Source: Erwinia typographi
GTDB taxonomy: Bacteria; Pseudomonadota; Gammaproteobacteria; Enterobacterales; Enterobacteriaceae
DNA: 64,000 nucleotides
Direction: 5' to 3'
Assembly: GCF_000773975.1 (NCBI RefSeq)
Contig: NZ_JRUQ01000004.1
Coordinates: forward strand, 1-64,000
The notes beneath the pieces are model-generated. The model made no database searches. It was not told the DNA's origin and saw nothing but the letters and a program-made list of their open reading frames with translations. Positions within the stretch are counted from its first letter, which is position 1; every line of letters begins with the position of its first letter. Below are positions 45,260 to 54,964 of the stretch, piece after piece. Both the position numbers and the translations under genes were made by a program.

Positions 45260-46654
45260 ATGCAACTAAATAAATATAAGTTTGACCAGGTCATATTATT
45301 ATTTTTTCTCGCATTATGTTTAGCGATGCTGGGTCTGCTTTGCCGTAGCTATCAAGCTCTTTCTCTTTTCTGGCCCTGTAATTCGCTGCTTCTGGGGTTA
45401 CTCATTCGCTTCCCCCGCTTTGATACCCTTTCCAGCCTGCCAGCTATTTATCTCGGCATGGTGACCGCTGATGTTCTTTATGGCACGCCGTTTATCGTTT
45501 CGCTGGGCTTGGATGCTGCCAATATCGCTTTTATTATCACCGGCAGGGCCATACTGCTTTCTCCTTATTTAACGCGCACCTATCCCCGCAGGCTTCAGGC
45601 GCTGATACGGGTATTTCCGGCTTCGGTTCTCGCAGCGGCAGTTTGCGCGGTGATAGGGTCTTACACCGGACAGCGCTATTTTCATGACAATTTAGTGCAG
45701 GGCTGGATCTCGTGGTTCTGCGAACAGGTTTCGACGTCTATCCTGATGCTGCCGCTGGTGATTACCTTCCCGCGCAGGGATGAACTGGAGCAGATGGTTG
45801 CCGACGTGCGGGAAAGCAACCTGATGCCGCTGATTTCGCTGCTGGTCTCTACCCTCTTCGGCATCTATGTCGGCGGCGGCGGCAGCCTGATTTTCCCGCT
45901 GCCCGCGCTGATGTGGTGTGCCGTCAGCTATCCCCTATTCCTGACCTGCGTGCTGACGATGTTAACCGGGATCACCGAGATCTCGCTGGTTGCCAGCGAC
46001 GTCCTCAACATTCAGGGGTCGGATGACTTCTTCCGCATTGATAGCCTGGCTTCAGCCCGGCTTGGCGTGGGGGCTATGACCATCAGCCCGCTGATTGTGG
46101 CGTTGAGTACCACGGCGAATAAAAAGCTGGTAGCGAGGATCACCAAACGTGCGGACTATGATTTTCTGACCGGCGCATTAACCCGCAGCGGTCTGTCATC
46201 GCAGCTTGACGCGCTGGCTTCGCGCAGAAATAAACAGAACGGGTTTTACGGCGCGGCTTTTGTGATTGATATCGATCGGTTTAAAAATATCAACGATACC
46301 TACGGCCACGCGGCTGGCGATCATGTGCTGGCGCAGACCGTTGAGTGTATTCGCCAGTCGCTACAGCAAACGGCCATTATCAGCCGCATGGGCGGAGAGG
46401 AGTTCCTGGTGCTGATTGAAGGCATTTCACAGCCAAGAGCCTGGCTGCTGGCCGACCGGCTGCGAAAAAGCATTGAACGCAATAGCATCATCCTCAATGG
46501 CCAGGATCTGAGCATCACGGTCAGTATTGGTATCAGCACGTTAAATATTACTGACGCAGGCAGCCTGGATGAGTCGATTAAACATGCTGATGAGCAGCTT
46601 TATATTGCCAAAAGCAGCGGCAGGAATCGCGTCAGTCCCGAGTTTGTGCTGTAG
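45260..46654 (+). CDS. MASE1-type membrane sensor diguanylate cyclase
   Basis: 464 residues. About eight hydrophobic segments (about 10-285) form a MASE1-like sensor, followed by a GGDEF domain with DxLTGALTRSG-type start, 'FVIDIDRFKNINDTYGHAAGDHVL' and the active-site loop GGEEF at 378-382. It should make cyclic-di-GMP. The RxxD inhibitory site before the loop is missing, so product inhibition through that site is not expected. It sits between flagellar blocks where E. coli has dgcQ/yedQ nearby, but the sensor type differs. It likely tips the motility/biofilm balance. Confidence 0.85.
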   Translation: MQLNKYKFDQVILLFFLALCLAMLGLLCRSYQALSLFWPCNSLLLGLLIRFPRFDTLSSLPAIYLGMVTADVLYGTPFIVSLGLDAANIAFIITGRAILLSPYLTRTYPRRLQALIRVFPASVLAAAVCAVIGSYTGQRYFHDNLVQGWISWFCEQVSTSILMLPLVITFPRRDELEQMVADVRESNLMPLISLLVSTLFGIYVGGGGSLIFPLPALMWCAVSYPLFLTCVLTMLTGITEISLVASDVLNIQGSDDFFRIDSLASARLGVGAMTISPLIVALSTTANKKLVARITKRADYDFLTGALTRSGLSSQLDALASRRNKQNGFYGAAFVIDIDRFKNINDTYGHAAGDHVLAQTVECIRQSLQQTAIISRMGGEEFLVLIEGISQPRAWLLADRLRKSIERNSIILNGQDLSITVSIGISTLNITDAGSLDESIKHADEQLYIAKSSGRNRVSPEFVL

Positions 46655-46694
46655 CCCACAGGCCTGGTGCAAAAAGCCTTTAAGCAGAAATAAA

Positions 46695-46720
46695 ACAACC
46701 CGCCGTAGCGGGTTGTCTCT
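46695..46720. terminator. Bidirectional terminator
   Basis: ACAACCCGC, CGTA loop, GCGGGTTGT, then CTCTTTT on plus and TTTTA on minus. It serves the convergent cyclase and small coiled-coil genes. Confidence 0.8.
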
Positions 46721-46736
46721 TTTCAGCGGTCAGGGA

Positions 46737-47003
46737 TCAGGCTTCGTTTTCGATACGGTTAGCTTCGATTTCCATATCCTGAATGGTTTTATCCAGCTCA
46801 TCCAGTAAACCTCCCTGCTTAGTCAGCAAATCATTTACCCTGTCGGCAAATTCGGTGTTCTTGTACTCGCCCTGATCGAAAGCCAGCCAGTGGGCTGAGA
46901 GGGTTTCCACGTTGGACTGTGCATAGTGGCGCATTTCTTTTAACTGAGAAGTCACATCGCGTACGTGGTCGGTCGGAGATTTGCGTTCTTCATTATCACT
47001 CAT
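46737..47003 (-). CDS. Small acidic coiled-coil protein of unknown function
   Basis: 88 residues, highly charged; the second half is a heptad-like helix (LLTKQGGLLDELDKTIQDMEIEANRIENEA). No signal or membrane segment and no recognised family. GGATAA-type weak ribosome site before the ATG at 47003. Terminated by the shared hairpin. Confidence 0.65.
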   Translation of the reverse strand: MSDNEERKSPTDHVRDVTSQLKEMRHYAQSNVETLSAHWLAFDQGEYKNTEFADRVNDLLTKQGGLLDELDKTIQDMEIEANRIENEA

Positions 47004-47283
47004 GCAGTTATCCTTCTTGGTAAAAAAACACTCATCTATTCTGACCGCAGGCCTGAGCAGAGGTTCATTAACATTTTTTTAACCAAAGCAGATCGCACCT
47101 TCACTCATGAAGAAAGCCCATCCTGGCGCTTCGGTAGCCTGGCTTTTGCTGGCTATCCCGTAGCCAGATCCGATGAAGCCGCAGAGAAAGAAGAGCAGGA
47201 TAAAAAGAAGAAGGACAGTTAATTAAGCTCGCCAACCGGATGGTTTTTTATTATACCAACCAATTAAGAATGAAGCTGGGATA
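47004..47283. other. AT-rich spacer, no certain gene
   Basis: An 85-codon plus-strand frame overlaps here (46965-47222, Lys/Glu-rich end). An 18-codon frame starting at 47107 (M-K-K-A-H-P..., hydrophobic) shares its DNA. Neither has convincing support. Confidence 0.4.
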
Positions 47284-47406
47284 TTATTTTCTATAATATA
47301 ACACCGTGTGAAATAAACCGCTTTGGCGTTTGGAAACTTCAGCAACGGAATAACTGCACTCCGTGATTTGACGAACGTCTTCTTCTTTAAAATAAGCGTA
47401 AATCAT
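47284..47406 (-). pseudogene. IS3-family transposase OrfA remnant
   Basis: A 40-codon frame reads 'FKEEDVRQITECSYSVAEVSKR', which is the N-terminal helix-turn-helix of IS3-group OrfA proteins (usual form VRQITERGYSVAEVSKRLGVS). After SKR the expected LGVS-H-LY pattern is broken by a frameshift and a stop. AGGAG precedes it. No OrfB or intact ends are seen. It lies about 280 bases before the toxin gene and marks past insertion. Confidence 0.65.
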
Positions 47407-47684
47407 GGTATGCCCATGCACTCCTCCTATGCTCAACTATAGGGCAGGATCGTCTACGGGTAGGGTCAGTCCAGTGAGCCGAATGAAGTTTTTTAGTCGA
47501 ATATTACAGAAAGAAAAAACCACCGGGCGGCGAGATTGGGAATAATCCAGTGGCGCATGCATATAGATATCCGGGTATTGAGCGGTTTTATGCCAATCTC
47601 GGACAAAAGTACGATATTTATTTTTGCCCGATTGTCCACAATTGGTTAATATGGATTAAGCATAGTTTCTAATCAGGGAGAAAT
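47407..47684. other. Upstream region of the toxin gene, no gene seen
   Basis: AT-rich, about 280 bases, no reading frame of note. GGGAG just before 47685 is the ribosome site of the toxin gene. Confidence 0.5.
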
Positions 47685-48509
47685 ATGGATATGGATATGC
47701 GCATCGTTATGTCACCGGTTCAACTTGCCGCAGTACTTTCTGACAAAACAGTAACGGAATCGGATACGTTAACCAACCGGTTAACAGGAGGACTGGAGCT
47801 CATTATAGGAAGTCTGGAAATGGCTGGCGCCACCGCTCTTTGCATGGCCCCAGAACCTACAGGTCTTACCAAAGTCGGCTGTGTTGTCATTGGCGCACAC
47901 AGTATGGACAGTATCAACTCTGCCGCTAACAGGATGCTCTCAGGAACTAATACGCGCTCAGCAACTTACCGGGCTGCTGCTGCACTTGCTAAACAGTTTG
48001 GTGCCGATGATGAAACTGCCTGGAAAATTGGTCTGACGGTCGACATCGCCGTTCCTGTAGGATTTGCATTAGCGGCCAGTGCTTCGCGCGTGGCGGCAGT
48101 CCGCATGGGCCGTATTAAGCTCATTAAGAATGAGTCAGTTACCGGACTCAAGCCCGGTGGGCATACCCTTGAAAGGCATATTGGCAAGACAGAGGCCGAG
48201 CTTCGACAGCGACTTAGTCATCGTCCTACAATGACAGACAGCAGCACGTTTTATAAAGTAAGCGTGGCAGAAGACGCCCTCTCTCGCGCATTGAAATTTA
48301 ACGCCCAATATATAAAAAATTGGGCCAGCACTGGCAGAACGGGATCAAGGCTGGAGATTGATTTTTTTGCAGGCAATGAAATAGGTTTTGGATTAAAGAC
48401 AGCCTCAGGGCCGGTCATTAAATCCTGTAAACTGAGGGTGGTGCTCGTTTTGCAGACCTTCCAGGGGAAACCTTACTATGTGCTAACCGCCTTTCCCAAA
48501 CTGGATTAA
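47685..48509 (+). CDS. Orphan toxin with C-terminal RNase A-like domain
   Basis: 274 residues. The C-terminal ~115 residues match the bacterial RNase A-like toxin fold found in CdiA of Yersinia kristensenii. 'GGHTLERHIGKTEAELRQRL' gives H165 and R176, 11 apart like H175/R186 of that toxin. 'YYVLTAF' gives T268 and F270 where that toxin has T276/Y278. The N-terminal ~150 residues (MSPVQLAAVL..., two hydrophobic helical stretches about 35-70 and 115-140) are an unassigned pre-toxin/delivery region. There is no CdiA filament, VENN, Rhs or PAAR part. It may be a type VI cargo effector or a detached module. The immunity gene follows at 5 bases. Confidence 0.78.
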   Translation: MDMDMRIVMSPVQLAAVLSDKTVTESDTLTNRLTGGLELIIGSLEMAGATALCMAPEPTGLTKVGCVVIGAHSMDSINSAANRMLSGTNTRSATYRAAAALAKQFGADDETAWKIGLTVDIAVPVGFALAASASRVAAVRMGRIKLIKNESVTGLKPGGHTLERHIGKTEAELRQRLSHRPTMTDSSTFYKVSVAEDALSRALKFNAQYIKNWASTGRTGSRLEIDFFAGNEIGFGLKTASGPVIKSCKLRVVLVLQTFQGKPYYVLTAFPKLD

Positions 48510-48514
48510 ATAAA

Positions 48515-48790
48515 ATGATTTATTCGTACCTTGACCACCTGATGGGGGCATATCTCAACCAGGACTATGACCTCTCCGGTGAGACGATTACTGATGTTGT
48601 TCAGTGCTACATTGACAGCGAAGGCCCTGAGATGTCATCAGGGCTGGCTACAGACTGCCATAAATTTCTTGAAGAAACGGATATTGAAGGAAAGTTCAGA
48701 GAACTTTACTCATCTGACTTCGATCCTTCCCTTTGGGGTATAACAGCGAAAGAATTTCTCGTCAACACCAGACAGTTGGCTCATAACTAA
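48515..48790 (+). CDS. CdiI-type immunity protein
   Basis: 91 acidic residues. The pattern 'YLDHLMGAYLNQDYDLSGETITDVVQCYI' and 'LEETDIEGKFRELYSSDFDPS' fits the CdiI_2 family of contact-dependent inhibition immunity proteins. Its immediate position after an RNase A-like toxin supports the role: binding and blocking that toxin in the cytoplasm. AAATAAA-rich spacer, weak ribosome site, so translation may be coupled. Confidence 0.75.
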   Translation: MIYSYLDHLMGAYLNQDYDLSGETITDVVQCYIDSEGPEMSSGLATDCHKFLEETDIEGKFRELYSSDFDPSLWGITAKEFLVNTRQLAHN

Positions 48791-49191
48791 GCGCGGCTGT
48801 TTATTACTAAATATTTGTATTAGCTCAGACCTGATCTGACAGTTACCGGTTATTTATCCAGGTGTCTGTCAGATTACGTCCGGCTTAAATTTTTCTCAGC
48901 CCAAATGTGTTTTCCACTAAGCAATGTTTCAATTGGCATCCGGCCACAGCACATTTTCCCCTGATGGATTCGCTCATTATAATGCCTCTGATGTAATCTG
49001 CGTTGATATGACGAAACAGTCTCCACGAATCAGGTTTTAGGATTAAACGGCTCATTCCGTACAATGATAAAACGATATCCATACTGCTGTTTGCTAATAG
49101 CAACCTTTAGGATGCGTCTGGTAAATACTATGGTCCGTTATCCTGGTTCTCCCTATCCACCCGTTCGGTCAGTAATACATTAAGTTAAATA
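48791..49191. other. AT-rich region after the immunity gene, no certain gene
   Basis: About 400 bases. A 72-codon minus-strand frame (48885-49103) has no ribosome site and no recognised relative. It may be decayed mobile DNA or a former immunity gene; I cannot tell. Confidence 0.4.
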
Positions 49192-49503
49192 TTACATCTG
49201 CATATTCATCATATCCGTATAGGCACTGACCAGCTTATTCCGCACCTGAATCCCCATCTGCATCGAAACGGAAGATTTCTGCATATCAACCATCACATCG
49301 TTCAGGTTGATGCCTGGCTTACCTAACTCGAAATCCTGTGCCTGAGTACGGGCTTCATTCTGCGTATCGCTGATTTTGTTCAGCGCCGCTTTTAGCGCAC
49401 CGGCAAAATCGGCCTGACTGGAGGACTCGGTACTCTTACCGCTGGCCTGAATTGCTGCGGTTTGCAGCTGCTGCACCACACTCTCAATACCCTGAATCGC
49501 CAT
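49192..49503 (-). CDS. fliE: Flagellar hook-basal body protein FliE
   Basis: 103 residues (E. coli 104). N-terminus [14 protein letters not shown] and C-terminus '[23 protein letters not shown]' are typical. It connects the MS ring to the rod. The ATG at 49503 was chosen over an 18-codon longer frame because it gives the family start. Divergent from fliF, a class 2 (FlhDC) arrangement. Confidence 0.96.
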   Translation of the reverse strand: MAIQGIESVVQQLQTAAIQASGKSTESSSQADFAGALKAALNKISDTQNEARTQAQDFELGKPGINLNDVMVDMQKSSVSMQMGIQVRNKLVSAYTDMMNMQM

Positions 49504-49743
49504 GTTTTTGCCCCGATCGGTTAACGGTTGATTTTTAACTGTGTGAAAACTTAACACAGTGTCAATAAGACAAAGCCGCTAAATGAGAGCAAAAATCATG
49601 GCTTATCCGGCCATCGAATTTCCCATTTAAGAAAATAATGGCAGCTATCAGACGTGAAATTTTACGGTCAAGCCGCTCAGGGAGTCAGTCTTGTTACGAC
49701 ACTACACGAAACAGTCCGCTCAACTGTCACGCAGGAAAGAGTC

Positions 49744-51462
49744 ATGAATGCCACTGTCACGCAGGATCAACCGGCGAAGCGAGGGTTGAACGACCTGTTT
49801 GTTCGCCTGCGCGCTAATCCTCGCATCCCAATCATCATTGCGGCGGCGGCGGTAATCGCCATTGTTATGGCGATGGTCCTGTGGGCTAAACAGCCTGAAT
49901 ACCGCGTGCTGTACAACAATCTCAGTGATGAAGATGGCGGCGCAATCATTACTCAACTGACTCAGATGAACATCCCCTATCAGTTTGATGATAAGGGTGG
50001 CGCATTAATGGTGCCGGCTGAGAAAGTGCATGAGCTGCGCCTGCGTCTGGCCCAGCAGGGACTGCCGAAAGGCGGCGCCGTAGGTTTTGAGCTGCTGGAC
50101 CAGGAAAAGTTTGGTATCAGTCAGTTCAGCGAACAGGTGAACTACCAGCGTGCGCTGGAGGGTGAGCTGGCCCGGACTATCGAAACGCTCGGCCCGGTTA
50201 AAAACGTTCGCGTACACCTCGCCATGCCGAAACCGTCGCTGTTTGTTCGCGAACAGAAATCCCCCACCGCTTCGGTGACCTTAACCCTCCAGCCCGGCCG
50301 GGCTCTGGATCAAGGGCAAATTAGCGCTATCGTGCACATGGTCTCCAGCAGCGTCGCTGGCCTGCCGCCGGGCAATGTGACCGTGGTTGATCAGGCAGGC
50401 CACCTGCTGACGCAGTCCGACAACGCCGGTCGTGACCTGAACGACGCGCAGCTGAAATACGCTACCGACGTGGAAAATCGCTACCAGCAGCGCATTGAAG
50501 CCATCCTTAATCCTATTGTTGGCAATGGCAACGTCCATGCCCAGGTGACCGCGCAGATCGACTTTAATGCGCGCGAGCAGACCGATGAGAAATATCAGCC
50601 CAACAGTGACCCCGCGAACCAGGCCGTTCGCTCACGCCAGACCAGCGACAGCGAACAAAATGGCGGCCAGTACCCTGGCGGCGTGCCTGGCGCGCTCTCT
50701 AACCAGCCCGCTCCGGCCAACAACGCGCCAATCGTTACGCCCGGCAACAATCAGAATGGGCAGAACGCAAACGCCGCGACTAATCCGGCTGCGAATCAGG
50801 CAGGCAGCAGCACCACGGCTAAAGCGACGCCGACCAGCAGCCGTAATGACAACACCACGAACTATGAAGTAGACCGCACCATCCTGCACACCAAAATGAA
50901 CGTGGGTGAAGTTCAGCGCCTCTCCGTGGCGGTGGTCGTGAACTATAAGACCGATGCAGCAGGCAAACCCATTGCCCTGTCGGATGCCCAGATCAAGCAG
51001 ATTGAGAACCTGACGCGTGAAGCGATGGGCTACTCCGACCGGCGCGGCGACAGTCTGAACGTGGTCAACTCACCGTTTACCGAAGTAGCCGACGACAGTG
51101 GCGACCTGCCGTTCTGGAAGACGCAGTCCTTTATCGACCAGATGATCGAGCTTGGCCGCTGGCTGCTGGTGTTGATTGTGGCCTGGGTTCTCTATCGCAA
51201 ACTGGTTCGTCCACAGCTGCGCCGCAAGGCTGAGCAAGAGAAAGCGGCCGTTGAGGCGGCGGCGCTGGCCAGACAGGCGCGTGAAGAATCGGGTGAGGAT
51301 GCTGTTACCGTCAGCCTTTCCAGAGATGAATTGGATCAGGAACGTAAGTCTCAGCACCGCATGAGTGCTGAGGTAATGAGCCAGCGTATTCGCGAGATGT
51401 CAGAAAATGACCCGCGCGTGGTGGCTCTGGTTATTCGCCAGTGGATGAAGGACGAGCTATGA
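49744..51462 (+). CDS. fliF: Flagellar MS-ring protein FliF
   Basis: 572 residues (E. coli 552). Transmembrane helix at about 30-50, ring-building motifs in the periplasmic part, an Asn/Ala/Gln-rich variable loop (about 310-370), a second transmembrane helix at about 480 and the C-terminal FliG-binding tail. The ATG at 49744 has AGGAAAGAG; the frame is open 30 codons further upstream. A 14-base direct repeat (ACTGTCACGCAGGA at 49723 and 49753) flanks the start codon. Its stop overlaps the fliG start. Confidence 0.96.
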   Translation: MNATVTQDQPAKRGLNDLFVRLRANPRIPIIIAAAAVIAIVMAMVLWAKQPEYRVLYNNLSDEDGGAIITQLTQMNIPYQFDDKGGALMVPAEKVHELRLRLAQQGLPKGGAVGFELLDQEKFGISQFSEQVNYQRALEGELARTIETLGPVKNVRVHLAMPKPSLFVREQKSPTASVTLTLQPGRALDQGQISAIVHMVSSSVAGLPPGNVTVVDQAGHLLTQSDNAGRDLNDAQLKYATDVENRYQQRIEAILNPIVGNGNVHAQVTAQIDFNAREQTDEKYQPNSDPANQAVRSRQTSDSEQNGGQYPGGVPGALSNQPAPANNAPIVTPGNNQNGQNANAATNPAANQAGSSTTAKATPTSSRNDNTTNYEVDRTILHTKMNVGEVQRLSVAVVVNYKTDAAGKPIALSDAQIKQIENLTREAMGYSDRRGDSLNVVNSPFTEVADDSGDLPFWKTQSFIDQMIELGRWLLVLIVAWVLYRKLVRPQLRRKAEQEKAAVEAAALARQAREESGEDAVTVSLSRDELDQERKSQHRMSAEVMSQRIREMSENDPRVVALVIRQWMKDEL

Positions 51463-52451
51463 GTCTCACCGGTACCGAAAAAAGCGCCATCCTGATGATG
51501 ACGATTGGCGAAGACCGCGCGGCCGAGGTGTTCAAGCACCTCGATTCCCGCGAGGTTCAGCACCTTAGCTCCGCCATTTCTAATATGCGTCAGGTATCCC
51601 ATAAGCAGCTGACCGACGTGCTGCGTGAATTTGAGATCGATGCCGAACAGTTTGCTGCGCTGAGCGTTAACTCCAACGATTACCTGCGCACGGTGCTGGT
51701 AAAAGCGCTGGGCGAAGAGAAGGCCGCTACCCTGCTGGAGGACATTCTCGAGACCAGAGAAACCACCACCGGCATGGATACCCTCAACTTTATGGAGCCG
51801 CAGGCTGCTGCCGACCTGATCCGCGACGAGCATCCGCAGATTATCGCCACCATTCTGGTACACCTCAAGCGTGCCCAGGCTGCCGACATTGTTGCCCAGT
51901 TCGACGAACGTCTGCGTCACGACGTGATGCTGCGTATCGCCACCTTCGGCGGCGTGCAGCCTGCCGCGCTGGCGGAGCTGACCGAGGTTCTGAACGGCCT
52001 GTTGGATGGACAAAACCTCAAGCGGGCGAAGATGGGCGGCGTGAGAACCGCAGCGGAGATCATCAACCTGATGAAAACCCAGCAGGAAGAAGCGGTTATC
52101 GAGGCGGTTCGCGAGTTCGACGGCGAACTGGCGCAAAAAATTATCGACGAAATGTTCCTGTTCGAAAACCTGGTGGAAGTCGACGACCGCAGTATCCAGC
52201 GCCTGCTACAGGAAGTGGAGTCCGAGTCGCTGCTGATTGCCCTGAAAGGATCCGAACAGCCGCTGCGCGAGAAGTTCCTGCGCAATATGTCCCAGCGTGC
52301 GGCCGATATTCTGCGAGACGACCTCGCCAACCGTGGTCCGATGCGTATGTCTGCCGTAGAGAGCGAGCAGAAAGCGATTCTGCTGATTGTGCGTCGCCTG
52401 GCGGAAAGCGGCGAGATGATGATTGGCGGCGGCGAGGAACAGTATGTCTGA
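51459..52451 (+). CDS. fliG: Flagellar motor switch protein FliG
   Basis: 330 residues. N-terminal domain ([25 protein letters not shown]), middle domain with the EHPQ motif ('[15 protein letters not shown]') and C-terminal domain with the charged torque helix (about 275-300, '[17 protein letters not shown]'). It forms the rotor C-ring face that meets the MotA stator. ATGA overlap with fliF. Confidence 0.97.
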   Translation: MSLTGTEKSAILMMTIGEDRAAEVFKHLDSREVQHLSSAISNMRQVSHKQLTDVLREFEIDAEQFAALSVNSNDYLRTVLVKALGEEKAATLLEDILETRETTTGMDTLNFMEPQAAADLIRDEHPQIIATILVHLKRAQAADIVAQFDERLRHDVMLRIATFGGVQPAALAELTEVLNGLLDGQNLKRAKMGGVRTAAEIINLMKTQQEEAVIEAVREFDGELAQKIIDEMFLFENLVEVDDRSIQRLLQEVESESLLIALKGSEQPLREKFLRNMSQRAADILRDDLANRGPMRMSAVESEQKAILLIVRRLAESGEMMIGGGEEQYV

Positions 52452-53133
52452 TCACTCCTCCCTGCCCTGGCAGCGCTGGCAGCCTGACGATCTGACCCAG
52501 TTGAACAAGCCGCTGGTCGAGCAGCCGGTGGAGCCAGAGCTGCCTGAAGAGTCGTTTAACCAGCAGCAGATTGAGCTGGAGCAGTTGCAAAACCAGCTGC
52601 GTAATGAGGCCCAGGGGTTGGGTTACGCCGAAGGTCAACAGAAGGGGTTTGCCGAAGGGCAAAAAGCCGGTTATGACGCCGGTTTTCAGCAGGGCCTGGC
52701 GGAGGCTCAGCAGCAGCAGGCGCCGCTTCAGGCGCGGATGCAGCAGCTGGTGTCAGAGTTTCACCACACGCTGGAAGCGCTGGACAGCGTGATTGCCGCC
52801 CGCCTGATGCAGCTGGCGCTGGAAGCCGCCCGTTCGGTGATTGGTCAGGCGCCGCACGTCGACGGCACCGCCCTGCTCCGGCAGATTCAGGGCATGATCC
52901 AGCAGGAGCCGATGTTTAGCGGTAAGCCGACGCTGCGGGTGCATCCTGACGATTTGCAGCGCGTTGAGCAAACGCTGGGCGCCACGCTGAGCCTGCACGG
53001 CTGGAGACTGATGGCCGACAGTACGATCCATCCTGGCGGCTGCAAAGTTAGCGCTGAAGATGGCGATCTGGATGCCAGCATCGCCACGCGCTGGCACGAA
53101 CTCTGCCGCCTTGCGGCACCTGGAGAGCTGTAA
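52444..53133 (+). CDS. fliH: Flagellar export regulator FliH
   Basis: 229 residues. Trp-containing N-terminus ([13 protein letters not shown]), Gln/Glu-rich coiled-coil with GxxxG-like repeats ('[25 protein letters not shown]') and a C-terminal FliI-binding domain. It is the stator-like partner of the FliI ATPase. It starts inside fliG and its last base is the first of fliI. Confidence 0.95.
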   Translation: MSDHSSLPWQRWQPDDLTQLNKPLVEQPVEPELPEESFNQQQIELEQLQNQLRNEAQGLGYAEGQQKGFAEGQKAGYDAGFQQGLAEAQQQQAPLQARMQQLVSEFHHTLEALDSVIAARLMQLALEAARSVIGQAPHVDGTALLRQIQGMIQQEPMFSGKPTLRVHPDDLQRVEQTLGATLSLHGWRLMADSTIHPGGCKVSAEDGDLDASIATRWHELCRLAAPGEL

Positions 53134-54494
53134 TGACCACTCGTCTTTCACGCTGGCTTGGCGCTCTGGACACCTTCGAGCAGCGCCTCTCCCATCTGCC
53201 GGAAGTTCGTCGCTACGGACGGCTGACCCGCGCTACTGGCCTGGTGCTGGAAGCCACGGGTTTGCAGCTGCCGCTGGGTGCGACCTGCGTGATTGAACGC
53301 TCCGACGGCAACAGCATCGCCGAAGTTGAAAGCGAAGTGGTGGGCTTTAACGGTCAGAAGCTGTTTCTTATGCCGCTGGAAGAAGTGGAAGGCATTTTGC
53401 CCGGCGCTCGCGTCTACGCCCGCGTAGCCGGTGACAGGCAGCACAGCGGCAAACAGCTGATGCTGGGGCCGGAGCTATTAGGCCGCGTGCTTGACGGCAG
53501 CGGCCGTCCGCTCGACGGGCTGCCAGCGCCGGAAACAGGTTATCGCGCGCCGTTAATCACGCCGCCGTTTAACCCGTTACAGCGCACGCCGATTTCCGAC
53601 GTACTGGATACCGGCGTTCGCGCCATCAACGCCCTGCTGACGGTTGGCCGTGGTCAGCGTATGGGCCTGTTTGCCGGTTCCGGCGTCGGTAAAAGCGTGC
53701 TGCTCGGCATGATGGCCCGCTACACCAAAGCTGATGTCATTGTGGTTGGCCTGATTGGTGAACGCGGCCGCGAGGTAAAAGACTTTATTGAAAACATCCT
53801 CGGAACTGAAGGGCGCGCCCGCGCGGTGGTGATTGCCGCGCCTGCGGACGTTTCTCCCCTGCTGCGTATGCAGGGCGCTTCTTACGCTACGCGCATTGCG
53901 GAAGATTTTCGCGATCGGGGGCAGCATGTGCTGCTGATTATGGATTCGCTAACCCGTTACGCCATGGCCCAGCGTGAAATCGCGCTGGCGATCGGTGAGC
54001 CGCCAGCGACCAAAGGTTATCCCCCTTCCGTGTTCGCCAAACTCCCGGCGCTGGTGGAACGGGCGGGCAACGGCATCGACGGCGGCGGCTCAATTACCGC
54101 TTTCTATACCGTCCTGACGGAGGGTGACGATCAGCAGGACCCGATCGCTGACTCCGCCCGGGCGATTCTGGACGGGCATATTGTGCTGTCGCGCCGCCTG
54201 GCCGAGGCCGGACACTATCCGGCCATTGATATCGAAGCATCAATCAGCCGCGTTATGGCGCACCTGATTGATGACACGCACTATGCGCGGGTGCGTCAGT
54301 TTAAGCAGCTGTTGTCGAGCTATCAGCGCAATCGCGATCTGGTTAGCGTTGGTGCCTATGCAGCAGGCAGCGACCCGACGCTGGATAAAGCCATCAAGCT
54401 TTACCCTGAGCTGGAGGCGTTCCTGCAACAGGGCATGTTTGAGCGCAGCGCCTGGGACGATGCCTGCCTGCACCTACAGGCAATCTTTGGCTAA
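53133..54494 (+). CDS. fliI: Flagellar export ATPase FliI
   Basis: 453 residues, F1-beta-like ATPase. Walker A GSGVGKS (182-188), Walker B '[11 protein letters not shown]' and the '[11 protein letters not shown]' catalytic Glu region. It energises entry of rod, hook and filament proteins into the export gate with FliH and FliJ. Confidence 0.97.
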   Translation: MTTRLSRWLGALDTFEQRLSHLPEVRRYGRLTRATGLVLEATGLQLPLGATCVIERSDGNSIAEVESEVVGFNGQKLFLMPLEEVEGILPGARVYARVAGDRQHSGKQLMLGPELLGRVLDGSGRPLDGLPAPETGYRAPLITPPFNPLQRTPISDVLDTGVRAINALLTVGRGQRMGLFAGSGVGKSVLLGMMARYTKADVIVVGLIGERGREVKDFIENILGTEGRARAVVIAAPADVSPLLRMQGASYATRIAEDFRDRGQHVLLIMDSLTRYAMAQREIALAIGEPPATKGYPPSVFAKLPALVERAGNGIDGGGSITAFYTVLTEGDDQQDPIADSARAILDGHIVLSRRLAEAGHYPAIDIEASISRVMAHLIDDTHYARVRQFKQLLSSYQRNRDLVSVGAYAAGSDPTLDKAIKLYPELEAFLQQGMFERSAWDDACLHLQAIFG

Positions 54495-54517
54495 CGGGCA
54501 ACGCTGGCGGAGGAAGT

Positions 54518-54964
54518 ATGGCAAAACAAGCATCACCGATTGAAACCCTGTGCGACCTGGCGCAGAAAGATCTTGAAAAGGCGGCTATCCAGTTGGGTGA
54601 CGTCAGGCGCGCGCAGAAGCAGGCCGATGAACAGTTAGCTATGTTGCTGAATTACCAGGACGAATACCGCAAGACGCTCAATAACACCATGGCGGAAGGG
54701 ATCGCCAGCACCCGCTGGTACAACTATCACCAGTTTATTGAGACGCTCGAAAAAGCGATTGAACAGCACCGCCAGCAGCTGAACCACTGGAACGGCCGTC
54801 TGGAAAGCGCCCTGGGCTTCTGGCGCGACAAACAGCAGCGGCTCCATGCCTATGAAACCTTACAGGCACGCGCGCTAGCCAACGAATTATTACAGGAAAA
54901 CCGTCTCGATCAGAAACGGATGGATGAATTTGCCCAACGGGCATCATTGAGGAAAGGCGAATGA
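54518..54964 (+). CDS. fliJ: Flagellar export chaperone FliJ
   Basis: 148 residues, long antiparallel coiled coil ('LAQKDLEKAAIQLGDVRRAQKQADEQLAML...'), same length as E. coli FliJ. It links the ATPase ring to FlhA. GGAGG before the ATG; overlaps fliK by 4 bases. Confidence 0.94.
   Translation: MAKQASPIETLCDLAQKDLEKAAIQLGDVRRAQKQADEQLAMLLNYQDEYRKTLNNTMAEGIASTRWYNYHQFIETLEKAIEQHRQQLNHWNGRLESALGFWRDKQQRLHAYETLQARALANELLQENRLDQKRMDEFAQRASLRKGE

Noticed and set aside
48885..49103. 72-codon minus-strand frame considered as an IS transposase end or orphan gene
   Set aside because: Could not match it to any transposase motif with confidence; kept only as unexplained sequence.
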